Notes under the pieces: model-generated
Told to the model about the DNA's origin: nothing
The model's input: the letters and a program-made list of their open reading frames with translations, nothing else
Databases searched by the model: none
Origin: Synechococcus sp. UW140
Lineage (GTDB): Bacteria > Cyanobacteriota > Cyanobacteriia > PCC-6307 > Cyanobiaceae
Length of the DNA stretch: 64,000 nucleotides
NCBI RefSeq assembly: GCF_900474295.1
Contig: NZ_UCOB01000031.1
Span: 1-64,000 of the forward strand
Direction of reading: 5' to 3'
Made by a program: the position numbers and the translations under genes
Part shown: positions 52,106-62,003 of the stretch, in pieces
Layout: the number at the start of each line of letters is the position of its first letter
Position numbering within the stretch: position 1 is the first letter of the stretch

Positions 52106-54811
52106 ATGGCGGATCCAGTGGGGCCCGGCAACGGTGGTCCTGGCGAGTCCGACGACCGGATCATCCAGACGGATCTGCGCAACGAGATGTCGCGTTCCTA
52201 TCTGGAATACGCGATGAGCGTGATCGTTGGGCGTGCTCTGCCTGACGCCCGCGATGGTCTCAAGCCCGTGCATCGCCGCATTCTCTATGCGATGTACGAA
52301 CTGGGGCTCACCAGCGATCGGCCTTACCGGAAATGTGCCCGTGTGGTGGGCGAGGTGCTCGGTAAATATCACCCCCATGGCGATACCGCCGTCTATGACG
52401 CCCTGGTGAGGATGGCCCAGGACTTCTCTATGTCGATGCCGTTGATCGACGGCCACGGCAACTTTGGTTCGGTTGATAACGACCCGCCGGCGGCGATGCG
52501 GTACACCGAATCGCGTCTGCGGGCTCTTACCACCGACAGCCTTCTCGAAGATATCGAGGCTGAGACCGTTGATTTCGCTGACAACTTCGATGGGTCTCAG
52601 CAGGAACCTACGGTGCTGCCTGCCCGGATCCCCCAGCTGCTTCTGAATGGCTCGGCAGGGATCGCCGTCGGGATGGCGACCAATATCCCTCCCCACAACC
52701 TCACTGAGCTGATTGATGGCCTTCTCGCTCTGATCGAGGACTCCGAAATCGATGACAGCGCCTTGATGCGCATCATCCCTGGCCCCGACTTCCCCACGGG
52801 AGGTCAGATTCTCGGCCGCACCGGCATCCGTGAGACCTATCTCAGTGGCCGTGGCTCGGTGACGATGCGAGGCGTGGCTGAAATCGAGACCATCGAAGCC
52901 CCCGGCCGGCCAGACCGCGATGCCGTGATCATCACGGAGCTTCCTTATCAGACCAACAAGGCGGCTCTGATCGAGCGCATCGCCGAAATGGTCAACGACA
53001 AGAAGCTGGAAGGCATTTCCGATATTCGCGACGAAAGTGATCGCGACGGCATGCGCATCGTGGTGGAGCTGCGCCGCGACGCTTATCCGCAGGTTGTGCT
53101 CAACAACCTGTTCAAGCTCACACCGCTGCAGAGCAATTTCAGCGCCCATATGTTGGCGCTGGTCAACGGTGAACCGATCCTGCTCACCCTGCGCAAAATG
53201 CTGCAGGTGTTCCTCGACTTCCGCGTCGAGACGATCGAGCGACGGACTCGCTACTTGCTGCGTAAAGCAGAGGAACGGGACCACATCCTCCTCGGTTTGT
53301 TGCTGGCACTCGACCAGCTCGATCCGATCATTGCCCTGATCCGGGCAGCGTCCGACACGGCAACGGCCCGTCAGCAGCTGCAGGAACGTCATGGCCTCAC
53401 CGATGTGCAGGCGGACGCGATTCTGCAAATGCAACTGCGTCGCCTCACAGCTCTGGAAGCCGACAAGATCCGGCTTGAGCATGAAGATCTTGTGACCAAG
53501 ATCGCTGATTACAAAGACATTCTTGGTCGCCGCGAGAGGGTTTTCGGGATCATTCAGGACGAGCTCAGGCAGCTGCGTGAGCGCCACCAAGTGGAGCGCC
53601 GCACTGAAATTCTCGATGTGGCCGGTGGCTTGGACGACATCGATCTGATCGCTAACGAGCGTTCAGTGGTGCTTGTGACGGAAACGGGCTACCTCAAACG
53701 GATGCCGGTGAGCGAGTTCGAGGCCACAAGCCGAGGGACGCGTGGCAGAGCCGGAACCCGCAGTCAGGGTGAAGAGGCGGTGAAGCTGTTCATCAGCTGC
53801 AACGACCACGACACTCTGCTGCTCTTCAGCGACCGTGGTGTGTCGTACGCCCTGCCGGCCTATCGCGTGCCTCAGTGCAGCCGCACCGCCAAGGGCACTC
53901 CCGTGGTGCAGTTGCTGCCGATCCCGAGAGAAGAAGCGATCACCTCGCTATTGGCCGTGTCGGAGTTCAACGACGACACCGATCTGCTGATGCTCACCCA
54001 GGGGGGCTTTATCAAGCGCACCCGCCTGTCGGCCTTCAGCAACATCCGTTCCAATGGTTTGATTGCCATTGGCCTGGAGGAGGGGGATGCCCTTACTTGG
54101 GTGCGACTGGCGGTACCCGGCGATAGCGTTTTGATCGGCTCTCAGGCCGGCATGACCATCCACTTCCGCCTCAGCGATGAGGAGTTGCGCCCGCTGGGAC
54201 GCACGGCACGGGGGGTGCGTTCCATGAATCTGCGCGACGGAGATGCGCTAGTGAGCATGGATGTGCTGCCTGTTGAGCTTGCCGATCAGGTGGCTGAGAG
54301 TCATGAGGATGGGGCAGATGAGGACGAGGGATCCACTGCTTCGGATGGCCCCTGGGTGCTGGTGGCCTCGGCCGGTGGTCTTGGTAAGCGAGTGCCGGTG
54401 ACGCAGTTCCGACTCCAGAAACGGGCCGGTATGGGCCTTCGCGGTATGAAATTCCGCAAGGAAGGTGATGCGCTGGTCGCCCTGCGGGTGTTAGGTGCCG
54501 GAGAAGAGCTGCTGCTGGTGAGTGAAAAAGGTGTGATCGTGCGAACCAGTGCGGATGCCATTCCCCAGCAGTCCCGAGCTGCCACTGGCGTGCGACTCCA
54601 GAAGCTTGATAAAGGTGATCATCTGCTCAAGGTGGTGCTTGTTCCACCACAGGCGGAATCCGATGCTGATGAGTCCATCGATGAGACTTCCGACCGTCCT
54701 GATGGGGCCGAGGCTGATGCAGTCGATGCTGAAGCAAGCCAGGCAGATGCAAGCCGTGCAGATGCGGCCAAGGCGGAGGCCCCTGAGCCTTCCTCTGATC
54801 AGGACGGCTGA
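52106..54811 (+). CDS. gyrA: DNA gyrase subunit A
   Basis: A 901-residue protein. Catalytic Tyr133 lies in [12 protein letters not shown], and the quinolone region is [15 protein letters not shown], with Thr94 at the usual Ser83 site. The C-terminal pinwheel shows repeated blades ([54 protein letters not shown]). A box-like RGTRGRAG takes the place of a strict QRRGGKG motif, so a ParC-like paralogue cannot be excluded. An acidic alanine-rich tail (about residues 850-901) is appended. It precedes crtL with a two-base gap. Confidence 0.88.
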   Translation: MADPVGPGNGGPGESDDRIIQTDLRNEMSRSYLEYAMSVIVGRALPDARDGLKPVHRRILYAMYELGLTSDRPYRKCARVVGEVLGKYHPHGDTAVYDALVRMAQDFSMSMPLIDGHGNFGSVDNDPPAAMRYTESRLRALTTDSLLEDIEAETVDFADNFDGSQQEPTVLPARIPQLLLNGSAGIAVGMATNIPPHNLTELIDGLLALIEDSEIDDSALMRIIPGPDFPTGGQILGRTGIRETYLSGRGSVTMRGVAEIETIEAPGRPDRDAVIITELPYQTNKAALIERIAEMVNDKKLEGISDIRDESDRDGMRIVVELRRDAYPQVVLNNLFKLTPLQSNFSAHMLALVNGEPILLTLRKMLQVFLDFRVETIERRTRYLLRKAEERDHILLGLLLALDQLDPIIALIRAASDTATARQQLQERHGLTDVQADAILQMQLRRLTALEADKIRLEHEDLVTKIADYKDILGRRERVFGIIQDELRQLRERHQVERRTEILDVAGGLDDIDLIANERSVVLVTETGYLKRMPVSEFEATSRGTRGRAGTRSQGEEAVKLFISCNDHDTLLLFSDRGVSYALPAYRVPQCSRTAKGTPVVQLLPIPREEAITSLLAVSEFNDDTDLLMLTQGGFIKRTRLSAFSNIRSNGLIAIGLEEGDALTWVRLAVPGDSVLIGSQAGMTIHFRLSDEELRPLGRTARGVRSMNLRDGDALVSMDVLPVELADQVAESHEDGADEDEGSTASDGPWVLVASAGGLGKRVPVTQFRLQKRAGMGLRGMKFRKEGDALVALRVLGAGEELLLVSEKGVIVRTSADAIPQQSRAATGVRLQKLDKGDHLLKVVLVPPQAESDADESIDETSDRPDGAEADAVDAEASQADASRADAAKAEAPEPSSDQDG

Positions 54812-54813
54812 CC

Positions 54814-56088
54814 TTGGCTGAAGGCCCGGATGTGCTGGTGCTCGGGGGTGGACCCGCAGCCCTTTGCATCGCCTCAGAATTGGTGCTTCGTGGAGTGCAC
54901 GTCGAGGGGATCAGCCCTGAGTCTGTGCAGGAACCATGGCCAAACACCTACGGCATCTGGGCGAATGAGCTCAAGCAGCTGGGGTTGGAACACCTGCTGG
55001 AGCACCGCTGGAGTGACACCGTCAGCTTTTTTGGCATGGGCGGTTCGCCGGATCAGGATCAACCCACGGCGCATGGCATCGATTACGGCCTGTTTGATCG
55101 GGCCTGCTTGCAACAGCATTGGCTGACGCGTTGCGGGCCGATGCGCTGGCATCAAGACACGGCCGAGCGGGTGGAGGCCGGGCATCAGTGCACCACAGTG
55201 ACGTGCGGATCCGGCCAGATCTTGCAGGCTCGATTGGTGATCGATGCAACTGGGTCGCGCACGCCACACATCAAACGGCCGGATCATGGCCCGGTGGCGG
55301 GGCAAGCCGCCTATGGCCTGGTTGGGCGCTTCTCGAAGGATCCGATTCCTTCGGGTCAGTTTGTGCTGATGGATTACCGCTGCGATCACCTCAGCGCTGA
55401 ACAACGCACGGAACCGCCGACGTTTCTCTACGCGATGGATCTGGGTGACGGTGTGTTTTTTGTGGAGGAAACCTCCTTGGCCCTGGCACCGGCCGTTCCC
55501 TTCGACGTGTTGAAACTGAGGCTTCAGCAGCGCCTAGATCAGTGCGGTGTTCAGATCGAGGAGGTGCTGCACGAGGAGTTCTGCCTGTTCCCGATGAACC
55601 TCCCGTTGCCAGATCTGCTTCAGCCAGTGCTCGCATTCGGAGGGGCGGCAAGCATGGTGCACCCCGCTTCCGGGTACATGGTGGGCTCGTTGCTGCGCCG
55701 TGCCCCCGCTGTGGCGCAGGCTGTGGCCGATGCGCTGACAGAGCATCCCGGGCTGGGTTCGGCGTCTTTGGCGCGTCGAGGATGGCAAGCACTTTGGCCC
55801 CTGCAATTGGTGTTGCGCCATCGCCTCTATCAGTTCGGGCTAGGCCGTTTGATGGGCTTCAACGAAGCGTTGCTGCGCCGTCATTTCGCCACCTTCTTCT
55901 CACTGCCACGAGACGAGTGGTTTGGCTTTTTGACCAATACCCTGCCGCTACCGCGGCTCATGGTGGTGATGCTGCGCTTGTTTGCCTTATCCCCTTGGGA
56001 GTTGCGACGGGGGTTGGTGCTGGGGGCAGATCCAAGGCAGCATCCGCGCTGGGGAGCAGCCGATTCAATTGTTCTTCGGCACGATTAA
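54814..56088 (+). CDS. crtL: Lycopene cyclase (CrtL type)
   Basis: A 424-residue flavoprotein from TTG 54814; no better ATG fits the conserved N-terminus. Dinucleotide motif VLVLGGGPAALCIASEL, then WPNTYGIWANEL (conserved cyclase motif), DYGLFDRACLQQHW, VIDATGSR, QAAYGLVGRF, and FFVEETSLA. It closes lycopene ends to beta or epsilon rings for beta-carotene and zeaxanthin, in the membrane. Marine Synechococcus carry two CrtL paralogues, and I cannot tell beta from epsilon type here. Confidence 0.9.
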   Translation: MAEGPDVLVLGGGPAALCIASELVLRGVHVEGISPESVQEPWPNTYGIWANELKQLGLEHLLEHRWSDTVSFFGMGGSPDQDQPTAHGIDYGLFDRACLQQHWLTRCGPMRWHQDTAERVEAGHQCTTVTCGSGQILQARLVIDATGSRTPHIKRPDHGPVAGQAAYGLVGRFSKDPIPSGQFVLMDYRCDHLSAEQRTEPPTFLYAMDLGDGVFFVEETSLALAPAVPFDVLKLRLQQRLDQCGVQIEEVLHEEFCLFPMNLPLPDLLQPVLAFGGAASMVHPASGYMVGSLLRRAPAVAQAVADALTEHPGLGSASLARRGWQALWPLQLVLRHRLYQFGLGRLMGFNEALLRRHFATFFSLPRDEWFGFLTNTLPLPRLMVVMLRLFALSPWELRRGLVLGADPRQHPRWGAADSIVLRHD

Positions 56089-56107
56089 GCGCTTCCCCTC
56101 CTCGTCC

Positions 56108-57682
56108 TCAGGCATTCGCAGGAAGCTGCCGCCAATCCGCCGGTTGGATCAATGGGAAGAGGGCGTCTTCTGCTTCCACGTCCTCCAGCCAGTGTTCGGG
56201 AAGCTCTTCGCGTCTTTCGATTGCGGCCATCAGTTGCCAGAAGCGATACAGATGGCGTTCCACGCGCTCCCTCGCCAGGTCGGTGGTGGTGCCGGAGCGC
56301 AGGATGAAACTCCAGTCAGATGACTGGGCTAGCAGGAGTTCCCGGCCTGCTTGGTGGAGCAGGCGCAGGTCGGCTTCGCTGCCAACGCCTCGGCTGCTGC
56401 GCTCCACCATGGCCTGGCCGGCTTTGCTCCACTCGGGCACGATCCAGGCATTGGTGTCGTTCAGCCAGTAGTCGTGGAACCCCCCGCGGCCCCAACTGGA
56501 GGGGCAGGGATCACACACCTGCAGGTTGGGGGTTCCGCCCAAGGCAGCCCGCAGACTGCTGAAGCGAACACCTTGCTCAGGGCCCTGACGGAACAATTCG
56601 GCCAGGAACCGAGGGCCCTCAAACCACCAGTGGCCAAACAACTCGGCGTCAAAAGGGGCCACGAGCAACGGTGCGGTTCCCATCCCTGCCTGGAGGTTGG
56701 CGAGCTGGTCGCGGCGACCCTGGAGAAAGTGTTGGGCGTGCTCGCGGGTGCGGGCTTGTGCCTGTTCCGGTTGATAGGGCTGTTTGGCATCAAGCGGTGC
56801 ATTTTGGTCGCTGACCCGGTGCAGCTTCAGCCCCAGTGGGCGCTGGCCGGGAAGGCCATGGGCGGCGATGCGCTCGGGGGGAAGGTCCCAGCCCAAGTCG
56901 CGGTGGAATTCGCGATAGGCCGGATCGCCGGGGTAGCCATCCTTGGCTGACCACACCGGCAGGGTGGCGTCGCTGTCGCGTCCGAAGAAGGCCACACCCT
57001 GGCGGCTGCAGATCGGTGCATAAACGCCGTAACGAGGTCGGGGTTTGGCATGCAGGAGCCCATGGCCGTCGAGCACGGCGTAACGCAGCCCGGCATCCCG
57101 CATCCAACGATCGAGACCTTCGTAGTACGCGCATTCCGGTAGCCAGATGCCCAGAGGGCGCTCCCCGATCAGGCGGTGGTGTTCGCGAACTGCTGTGCGC
57201 AGCTGGGCACGGACAGCTTCCGGATGCTCCCGCAACAGCGGTAGATAGCCGTGGGTGGCGCCGCAGGTCAGTAGGTCCAGCACCCCCTGCTGTTGCAGAG
57301 CGGCGAAGCGTGCGATTAGATCTCCATCGCAGTCCTGCCAGCGTCCTCGGTGCCGGGTGATGGTGGCTTCCAGATGCTCAGCTGCATCTTGACGATCGGC
57401 TGGAGCCTCCTTGAGCAGACCAAGACGGGCATCAATCCAGGCGGGGAAGCGCTCTCGCAGCGTGGTGTCCGCCAGCAGCGACAGCAGGGTGGGAGACACC
57501 CCCATGGTCAGTTGCGGATGCTGGAGTGGATCAGCTGCCGCAGCCTCAAGCGTTTCCAGCAGCGGTAAGTAACACTCGATCAGGGCCTGAAAGAACCAGT
57601 CTTCTTCCAGGGAGTTGGGCTCGGAACCCCGCACATAGGGGAGATGGGCGTGGAGAACTAGAGCCAGTGCTCCGTGAGCCAC
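56108..57682 (-). CDS. GH57 family alpha-glucan enzyme
   Basis: A 524-residue protein with the five GH57 signatures: LHAHLPYVR, GATHGYLP, GIWLPECAYYEG (Glu183 nucleophile), and FDAELFGHWWFEGPRFL (Asp). GH57 enzymes of this length with a C-terminal helical domain are 1,4-alpha-glucan branching enzymes or alpha-amylases, and act on glycogen in the cytoplasm. It converges on crtL with a 19-base gap, and diverges from leuA. Confidence 0.88.
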   Translation of the reverse strand: MAHGALALVLHAHLPYVRGSEPNSLEEDWFFQALIECYLPLLETLEAAAADPLQHPQLTMGVSPTLLSLLADTTLRERFPAWIDARLGLLKEAPADRQDAAEHLEATITRHRGRWQDCDGDLIARFAALQQQGVLDLLTCGATHGYLPLLREHPEAVRAQLRTAVREHHRLIGERPLGIWLPECAYYEGLDRWMRDAGLRYAVLDGHGLLHAKPRPRYGVYAPICSRQGVAFFGRDSDATLPVWSAKDGYPGDPAYREFHRDLGWDLPPERIAAHGLPGQRPLGLKLHRVSDQNAPLDAKQPYQPEQAQARTREHAQHFLQGRRDQLANLQAGMGTAPLLVAPFDAELFGHWWFEGPRFLAELFRQGPEQGVRFSSLRAALGGTPNLQVCDPCPSSWGRGGFHDYWLNDTNAWIVPEWSKAGQAMVERSSRGVGSEADLRLLHQAGRELLLAQSSDWSFILRSGTTTDLARERVERHLYRFWQLMAAIERREELPEHWLEDVEAEDALFPLIQPADWRQLPANA

Positions 57683-57812
57683 GTTCCAGTCCCAGTAATC
57701 GAATGAATGTACCGGTAATTGCCGCAGTCTCTGCGGGATTTGACACGTGCACTCGCCTAGACTGATCTAACTCATAGTCATTCCGACTAGCACTGCTCTC
57801 GAGGCTGTTGCC

Positions 57813-59435
57813 ATGGCCAAGGATCCCGGCCGCGTTCTGATCTTCGACACCACCCTCAGGGATGGTGAGCAATCGCCTGGTGCCAGCCTCAATCTTGAGG
57901 AGAAGCTTGCGATCGCTCAGCAGTTGGCACGCCTTGGCGTGGATGTGATCGAGGCGGGGTTTCCCTTTGCGAGCCCCGGTGATTTTGCCGCTGTGCAGCG
58001 CATCGCCCAGCAGGTGGGTGGTGAACAGGGGCCGATCATCTGCGGCTTAGCCCGTGCCTCCCGTGGCGATATCAAGGCCTGTGCAGAGGCGGTGGCGCCC
58101 GCACCCCAGAGGCGGATTCATACCTTTATCGCCACCAGTGATATCCACCTTGAGCACAAGCTGCGCAAGAGCCGCAAGGAGGTCTTGGCGATCGTGCCCG
58201 AGATGGTGGCCTACGCCCGCTCTCTTGTTGAGGATGTGGAGTTCTCTTGTGAAGACGCTGGCCGCAGTGATCCTGAGTTCCTTTATGAGGTGATCGAGGC
58301 GGCGATTGCTGCCGGGGCGAGCACGATCAATATTCCCGACACCGTGGGCTACACCACCCCCTCCGAATTCGGTGCCTTGATCGCCGGCATCGATCAATAT
58401 GTCCCCAACATTGATGAGGCTGTGCTGTCCGTGCATGGCCATAACGACCTCGGTCTGGCGGTGGCCAACTTCCTCGAAGCGGTGCGCTATGGCGCTCGTC
58501 AGTTGGAATGCACGATCAATGGAATCGGTGAGCGAGCCGGCAATGCCGCCCTGGAGGAGTTGGTGATGGCGCTGCATGTGCGTCGTCGCTTCTACAACCC
58601 CTTTTTCGGACGTCCTGAGGATTCGCCGACACCACTGACAGCGGTGCGTACCGAAGAGATCACGAAGACCTCCCGGCTGGTGTCGAACCTCACCGGCATG
58701 GTCGTGCAGCCCAACAAGGCGATTGTGGGGGCGAATGCCTTCGCTCATGAGTCGGGCATTCACCAGGATGGTGTGCTCAAGAACAGGCTCACCTACGAGA
58801 TCGTTGACGCCCGCACGGTCGGACTCACCGACAACCGTATTTCCCTTGGCAAACTCAGCGGCCGCAGCGCTGTGCGAGCTCGCCTGGAGGAGCTCGGTTA
58901 TGACCTCAGTCGCGAGGATCTGGATGAAGCCTTCTCACGCTTCAAAGATCTGGCCGATCGCAAGCGAGAGATCACCGATCGTGATCTGGAGGCGATCGTC
59001 AGTGAGCAAGTACAGCAGCCTGAGGCCCGCTACCAGCTCAAGCTGGTGCAGGTGAGCTGCGGCAGCAGCCTTCAGCCCACCGCCACTGTCACCCTTGCGA
59101 ATGAGGACGGCCAGGAGCAAACATCCGCTGCCATTGGCACCGGTCCGGTGGACGCGGTGTGCCGTGCTCTTAATGCTTTAGCGGGCGAACCGAATGAACT
59201 GGTTGAGTTCTCGGTGAAGTCGGTCACCGAAGGCATTGATGCCATGGGAGAGGTGACCATTCGCTTGCGTCGCGAGGGGCAGCTATTTTCTGGGCACTCC
59301 GCCGATACCGATGTGGTGGTCGCGGCGGCCCAGGCGTTTGTGAATGCTCTCAATCGCCTCGTGGCCGGCAGCCTTCATCAGCCGATCCATCCTCAGCGTG
59401 ATGCTGCTGAAGTGGCGTCCCGTCCCAGTCTTTGA
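57813..59435 (+). CDS. leuA: 2-isopropylmalate synthase
   Basis: A 540-residue enzyme: metal-binding [12 protein letters not shown] (Asp12), HGHNDLG with the HxH motif, and a C-terminal allosteric domain ([31 protein letters not shown]). Catalyses the first step of leucine synthesis. The upstream gap 57683-57812 includes TTGACA-like and TAGACT-like elements with non-ideal spacing. The permease gene follows after six bases. Confidence 0.95.
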   Translation: MAKDPGRVLIFDTTLRDGEQSPGASLNLEEKLAIAQQLARLGVDVIEAGFPFASPGDFAAVQRIAQQVGGEQGPIICGLARASRGDIKACAEAVAPAPQRRIHTFIATSDIHLEHKLRKSRKEVLAIVPEMVAYARSLVEDVEFSCEDAGRSDPEFLYEVIEAAIAAGASTINIPDTVGYTTPSEFGALIAGIDQYVPNIDEAVLSVHGHNDLGLAVANFLEAVRYGARQLECTINGIGERAGNAALEELVMALHVRRRFYNPFFGRPEDSPTPLTAVRTEEITKTSRLVSNLTGMVVQPNKAIVGANAFAHESGIHQDGVLKNRLTYEIVDARTVGLTDNRISLGKLSGRSAVRARLEELGYDLSREDLDEAFSRFKDLADRKREITDRDLEAIVSEQVQQPEARYQLKLVQVSCGSSLQPTATVTLANEDGQEQTSAAIGTGPVDAVCRALNALAGEPNELVEFSVKSVTEGIDAMGEVTIRLRREGQLFSGHSADTDVVVAAAQAFVNALNRLVAGSLHQPIHPQRDAAEVASRPSL

Positions 59436-59441
59436 GGCGTC

Positions 59442-60278
59442 ATGGCCACCTCAGCAAAGACTCGCGCTGGAGCCCTGTTGCAGCTACTGCTGCTGATCTT
59501 GCTGGCCCTGGTGGTGCTCGTTCCCTTGCTCTGGCTGGTGAGTACCTCCCTGAAGGGACCAGCCGAAGATATCTTCAGTTCACCACCAGCACTGTTGCCG
59601 GCCCAACCCAGCCTCGCGGCCTATGGCCGCTTGTTCCGGGATAACCCCCTCGGCCTTTATCTGCTCAACAGCACGATCGTGAGTGTGCTCGCGGTCGTTG
59701 CCAACTTGCTGTTCTGTTCCCTCGCGGCCTATCCGCTGGCGCGGATGCGTTTCGCCGGTCGGGGATTTGTGCTGGCCCTGGTTGTGGCCACGATCCTGAT
59801 TCCCTTTCAGGTGGTGATGATTCCTCTCTATCTGTTGATGGTGCAACTGGGCTTGAGGAACACCCTGATGGCATTGGTGATCCCCCAGGCTGCCACTGCC
59901 TTCGGTCTCTACTTATTGCGTCAGAGCTTTCTGGCGGTGCCGGTCGAGCTTGAGGAGGCGGCCCGAATCGATGGCTGCAGCAAGCTTGGCGAATGGTGGA
60001 ACGTGATGATCCCAGCCGCCCGTGCCGATCTGATCACCCTGGGCATGTTCGTGTTCATCGGCACCTGGAGCGATTTCCTGTGGCCGCTGGTGATCCTTGA
60101 TGACCCTGGGTTGTACACCCTTCCACTGGGTCTCCAACAGCTTGCCAGCAGTTTCTCCCTGGATTGGCGCATCGTCGCCGCTGGTTCTGTGGTCTCGATC
60201 CTGCCGGTGCTGATCTTGTTTGTGTTGCTCCAGCGCTTCATTCTCCCCAGCGCGAGCAGCGACGCGGTGAAAGGTTGA
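59442..60278 (+). CDS. Carbohydrate ABC transporter permease (GgtD/UgpE-like)
   Basis: A 278-residue membrane protein with six spans: LLQLLLLILLALVVLVPLLWLV at the N-terminus, STSLKGPAEDIF, and the EAA loop ELEEAARIDGCSKLGEWWNVMIP, which contacts the ATPase. It is the MalG/UgpE-type permease. Marine Synechococcus use such a permease (GgtD) for the compatible solute glucosylglycerol and sucrose; this assignment is inferred. The partner permease, binding protein and ATPase are not in this window. Confidence 0.85.
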   Translation: MATSAKTRAGALLQLLLLILLALVVLVPLLWLVSTSLKGPAEDIFSSPPALLPAQPSLAAYGRLFRDNPLGLYLLNSTIVSVLAVVANLLFCSLAAYPLARMRFAGRGFVLALVVATILIPFQVVMIPLYLLMVQLGLRNTLMALVIPQAATAFGLYLLRQSFLAVPVELEEAARIDGCSKLGEWWNVMIPAARADLITLGMFVFIGTWSDFLWPLVILDDPGLYTLPLGLQQLASSFSLDWRIVAAGSVVSILPVLILFVLLQRFILPSASSDAVKG

Positions 60279-60638
60279 TCAGCGGCTTGGTTCAAGCTTG
60301 AAGGACTGGAAGGGATCAAAGCCCTCTGCAGGTCTGGCTTGCTGGCGAAGTGATTGCTTCAGTTCGATCAGTTCAGATTGCTGTTGTGCCATCCGGCCGA
60401 TGCGATCTTCCAAGTCCCGCTGATTGGTTTGGAGCTGCTGGAGCTGCTGCTCCAGCAGCTTGCTGCTCACTGAGGGGTTCTCCTCCAGACGTTGCTCGAG
60501 ATCTGCGAGTCGTTGTTGGATCCGGTTGATGGTGGTGGTGTGCTGTGCGAGGGCCTGCCAGAGCACCATGAACAGCACCGCGAGCATGCTGATCCCCGCA
60601 ATTGGGATCAGCATCCAGACCATTTGTCTCGCCTGCAT
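60279..60638 (-). CDS. Hypothetical membrane-anchored coiled-coil protein
   Basis: A 119-residue protein: transmembrane helix (MVWMLIPIAGISMLAVLFMVLWQAL, residues 6-30), then a long glutamine-rich coiled coil (INRIQQRLADLEQRLEE, LEQQLQQLQTNQRDLEDRIGRM). The two methionines (60638, 60623) give alternative starts. No named family recognised. It diverges from the Nif11-domain gene. Confidence 0.72.
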   Translation of the reverse strand: MQARQMVWMLIPIAGISMLAVLFMVLWQALAQHTTTINRIQQRLADLEQRLEENPSVSSKLLEQQLQQLQTNQRDLEDRIGRMAQQQSELIELKQSLRQQARPAEGFDPFQSFKLEPSR

Positions 60639-60712
60639 CTGCGCCGATTGCGCCTCTTGCGACAGTGCTAGCAGTCCTGACGTCAGGATGGGCTTGTGGA
60701 TGGAATGTGTTG

Positions 60713-60958
60713 ATGGCTTTGAACGATTTGGATCAGTTGCTGGCGTTACGCAGTGAGGATCCTTCTCTTGCCGAGCGGATGGCCGGCCCCCTCGATCTCG
60801 AGGCCTTGATTGCGCTGGCGGCCGAGCGTGGACTCACCGTCACAGAAGCCGATGTTTTCGCTGCCCAGCAACGGGAGAATTCAGATCGGTCCTCCGCTCA
60901 GCTTCAGCAGGAGGCTGCCCAGGAGTCCCGGCGTCTCCGCCATTTCATTCAGGGTTAG
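60713..60958 (+). CDS. Nif11-domain small protein
   Basis: An 81-residue protein from ATG 60713 with the Nif11 pattern: LNDLDQLLALRSEDPSLAER, then PLDLEALIALAAERGLTVTEADV. In picocyanobacteria this domain forms the leader of lanthipeptide-like prochlorosin precursors. Here the C-terminal part is charged and Gln/Ser-rich, has no cysteine and no clear Gly-Gly cleavage motif (it ends HFIQG), so it looks like a non-precursor Nif11 protein. No LanM-type gene is nearby. Confidence 0.78.
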   Translation: MALNDLDQLLALRSEDPSLAERMAGPLDLEALIALAAERGLTVTEADVFAAQQRENSDRSSAQLQQEAAQESRRLRHFIQG

Positions 60959-60967
60959 CAAGGGCTG

Positions 60968-61195
60968 GTGTTGCACGACACCGCATGCTCAGGCCCTTTT
61001 GCGGAATCTTGGGGAGGACGATTCCTTCGCTTTGACGTGGATTCCAGCAATCGGTCCATTGAGCGCATCGGCTCTGAAGGCTCTCGACCTGTCTGTGACC
61101 ATGCAAATCTTCTGTTGCTGCGTTTTGACGACAGCCAGGATCTGATCGATCAAGATCATTTCCTGGCCTGGGATGAACTGTTGGGCTTGCGCTGA
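60968..61195 (+). CDS. Possible small acidic protein, 75 residues
   Basis: A frame from GTG 60968, ten bases after the Nif11-domain gene: SWGGRFLRFDVDSSN in the first third, then LLLLRFDDSQDLIDQDHFL, acidic throughout. It may be co-translated with the Nif11 protein. Two cysteines (Cys7 and Cys43 approximately) are present. No family recognised. The opposite frame is less protein-like. Confidence 0.42.
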   Translation: MLHDTACSGPFAESWGGRFLRFDVDSSNRSIERIGSEGSRPVCDHANLLLLRFDDSQDLIDQDHFLAWDELLGLR

Positions 61196-61213
61196 GCACC
61201 CAGAATCGAGCTC

Positions 61214-61420
61214 TCAGCGCAGCATCACCACGTCTGGTGTCACTCCAAGAATCTGGCCGATCCAGAGCGCGTGGGTGACAGCTCCTTCGTGGGTGTGAAA
61301 CGCCCAGGCATTGTCTGGGGAGCTGACGTTCTCAATCTGTTCATCTTGGGCGTTCACCCTTAGATAGGTCCCAGCGCGGGGGCAGCGGAGCACGAAGCGC
61401 TCGATCGAGAAGTCCGTCAT
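61214..61420 (-). CDS. Hypothetical protein, about 68 residues
   Basis: From ATG 61420 (an ATG at 61429 adds three residues): MTDFSIERFVLRCPRAGTYL, then NVSSPDNAWAFHTHEGAVTH and ALWIGQILGVTPDVVML. Soluble, with beta character, no motif recognised. It converges on the small acidic frame at 60968. Confidence 0.55.
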   Translation of the reverse strand: MTDFSIERFVLRCPRAGTYLRVNAQDEQIENVSSPDNAWAFHTHEGAVTHALWIGQILGVTPDVVMLR

Positions 61421-61543
61421 CTTCATCAACGATCTCGTTGAGACTCACTATTTCGATAGCGATGGCGGGCCCTTTGAAGGCCCTGATCCTTTGTTTTCTT
61501 GCGGTTTTCATCAACGGTTTGTGACAGCTCTGTTGACGCTGGC

Positions 61544-61990
61544 CTATCCGTCTTCGCTTGATTGCTCCGTTGGCATGGGCGAGCTACGGAGCCAATGCAG
61601 CCCTGTCGGCGCGCTGAACAGGCTCTGATGGCCGCCGCCGCGAAACCACGCCTGGTCTTGGGGTTGTAGTGCCGGTAGGGCAATGTCCCATTGCTGCTCG
61701 AAGTAGGTAGTCGCTTCCTGCTCAGGGGCTGGGTCGGGCTGTTCCCAGTGCACAAGGGCAAGTTTGACGGGGTGGATCGACAGCACGGCCAGTCGCTCGC
61801 CTTCGTCTGGGGCCGGCACGATGCGTTCCTCGATCGACTCTTGGCTCACGAACAGGCGCAGGCTTCCATGGCAGTCGCGTCCGTCCAAGGGGTATTTGCA
61901 CAAGTACAGCGCCCTTGCCTTCTTGAACAGGGGTGAAGGCGCTCGCTGCATCAGGGATTCGTAAGCCAGCTGGAGCCTTGCGTTCGGCAT
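61544..61990 (-). CDS. Conserved hypothetical protein, 148 residues
   Basis: From ATG 61990: MPNARLQLAYESLMQRAPSP, then RALYLCKYPLDGRDCHGSLRLFVSQE, VKLALVHWEQPDP and YFEQQWDIALPAL. The frame is open to 62164, but the upstream residues are a poor fit. It has two cysteines and a basic/aromatic pattern. Looks like a picocyanobacterial conserved protein with no known function. Divergent from the gene at 62004. Confidence 0.62.
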   Translation of the reverse strand: MPNARLQLAYESLMQRAPSPLFKKARALYLCKYPLDGRDCHGSLRLFVSQESIEERIVPAPDEGERLAVLSIHPVKLALVHWEQPDPAPEQEATTYFEQQWDIALPALQPQDQAWFRGGGHQSLFSAPTGLHWLRSSPMPTEQSSEDG

Positions 61991-62003
61991 CGGAGCGTGA
62001 TGT

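Noticed and set aside
51995-53590. 531-codon minus-strand frame
   Set aside because: It is fully antisense to gyrA, whose catalytic motifs are clear; long shadow frames are common in high-GC genes.
58047-58763. 238-codon minus-strand frame
   Set aside because: Antisense to leuA within conserved catalytic sequence; no motif of its own.
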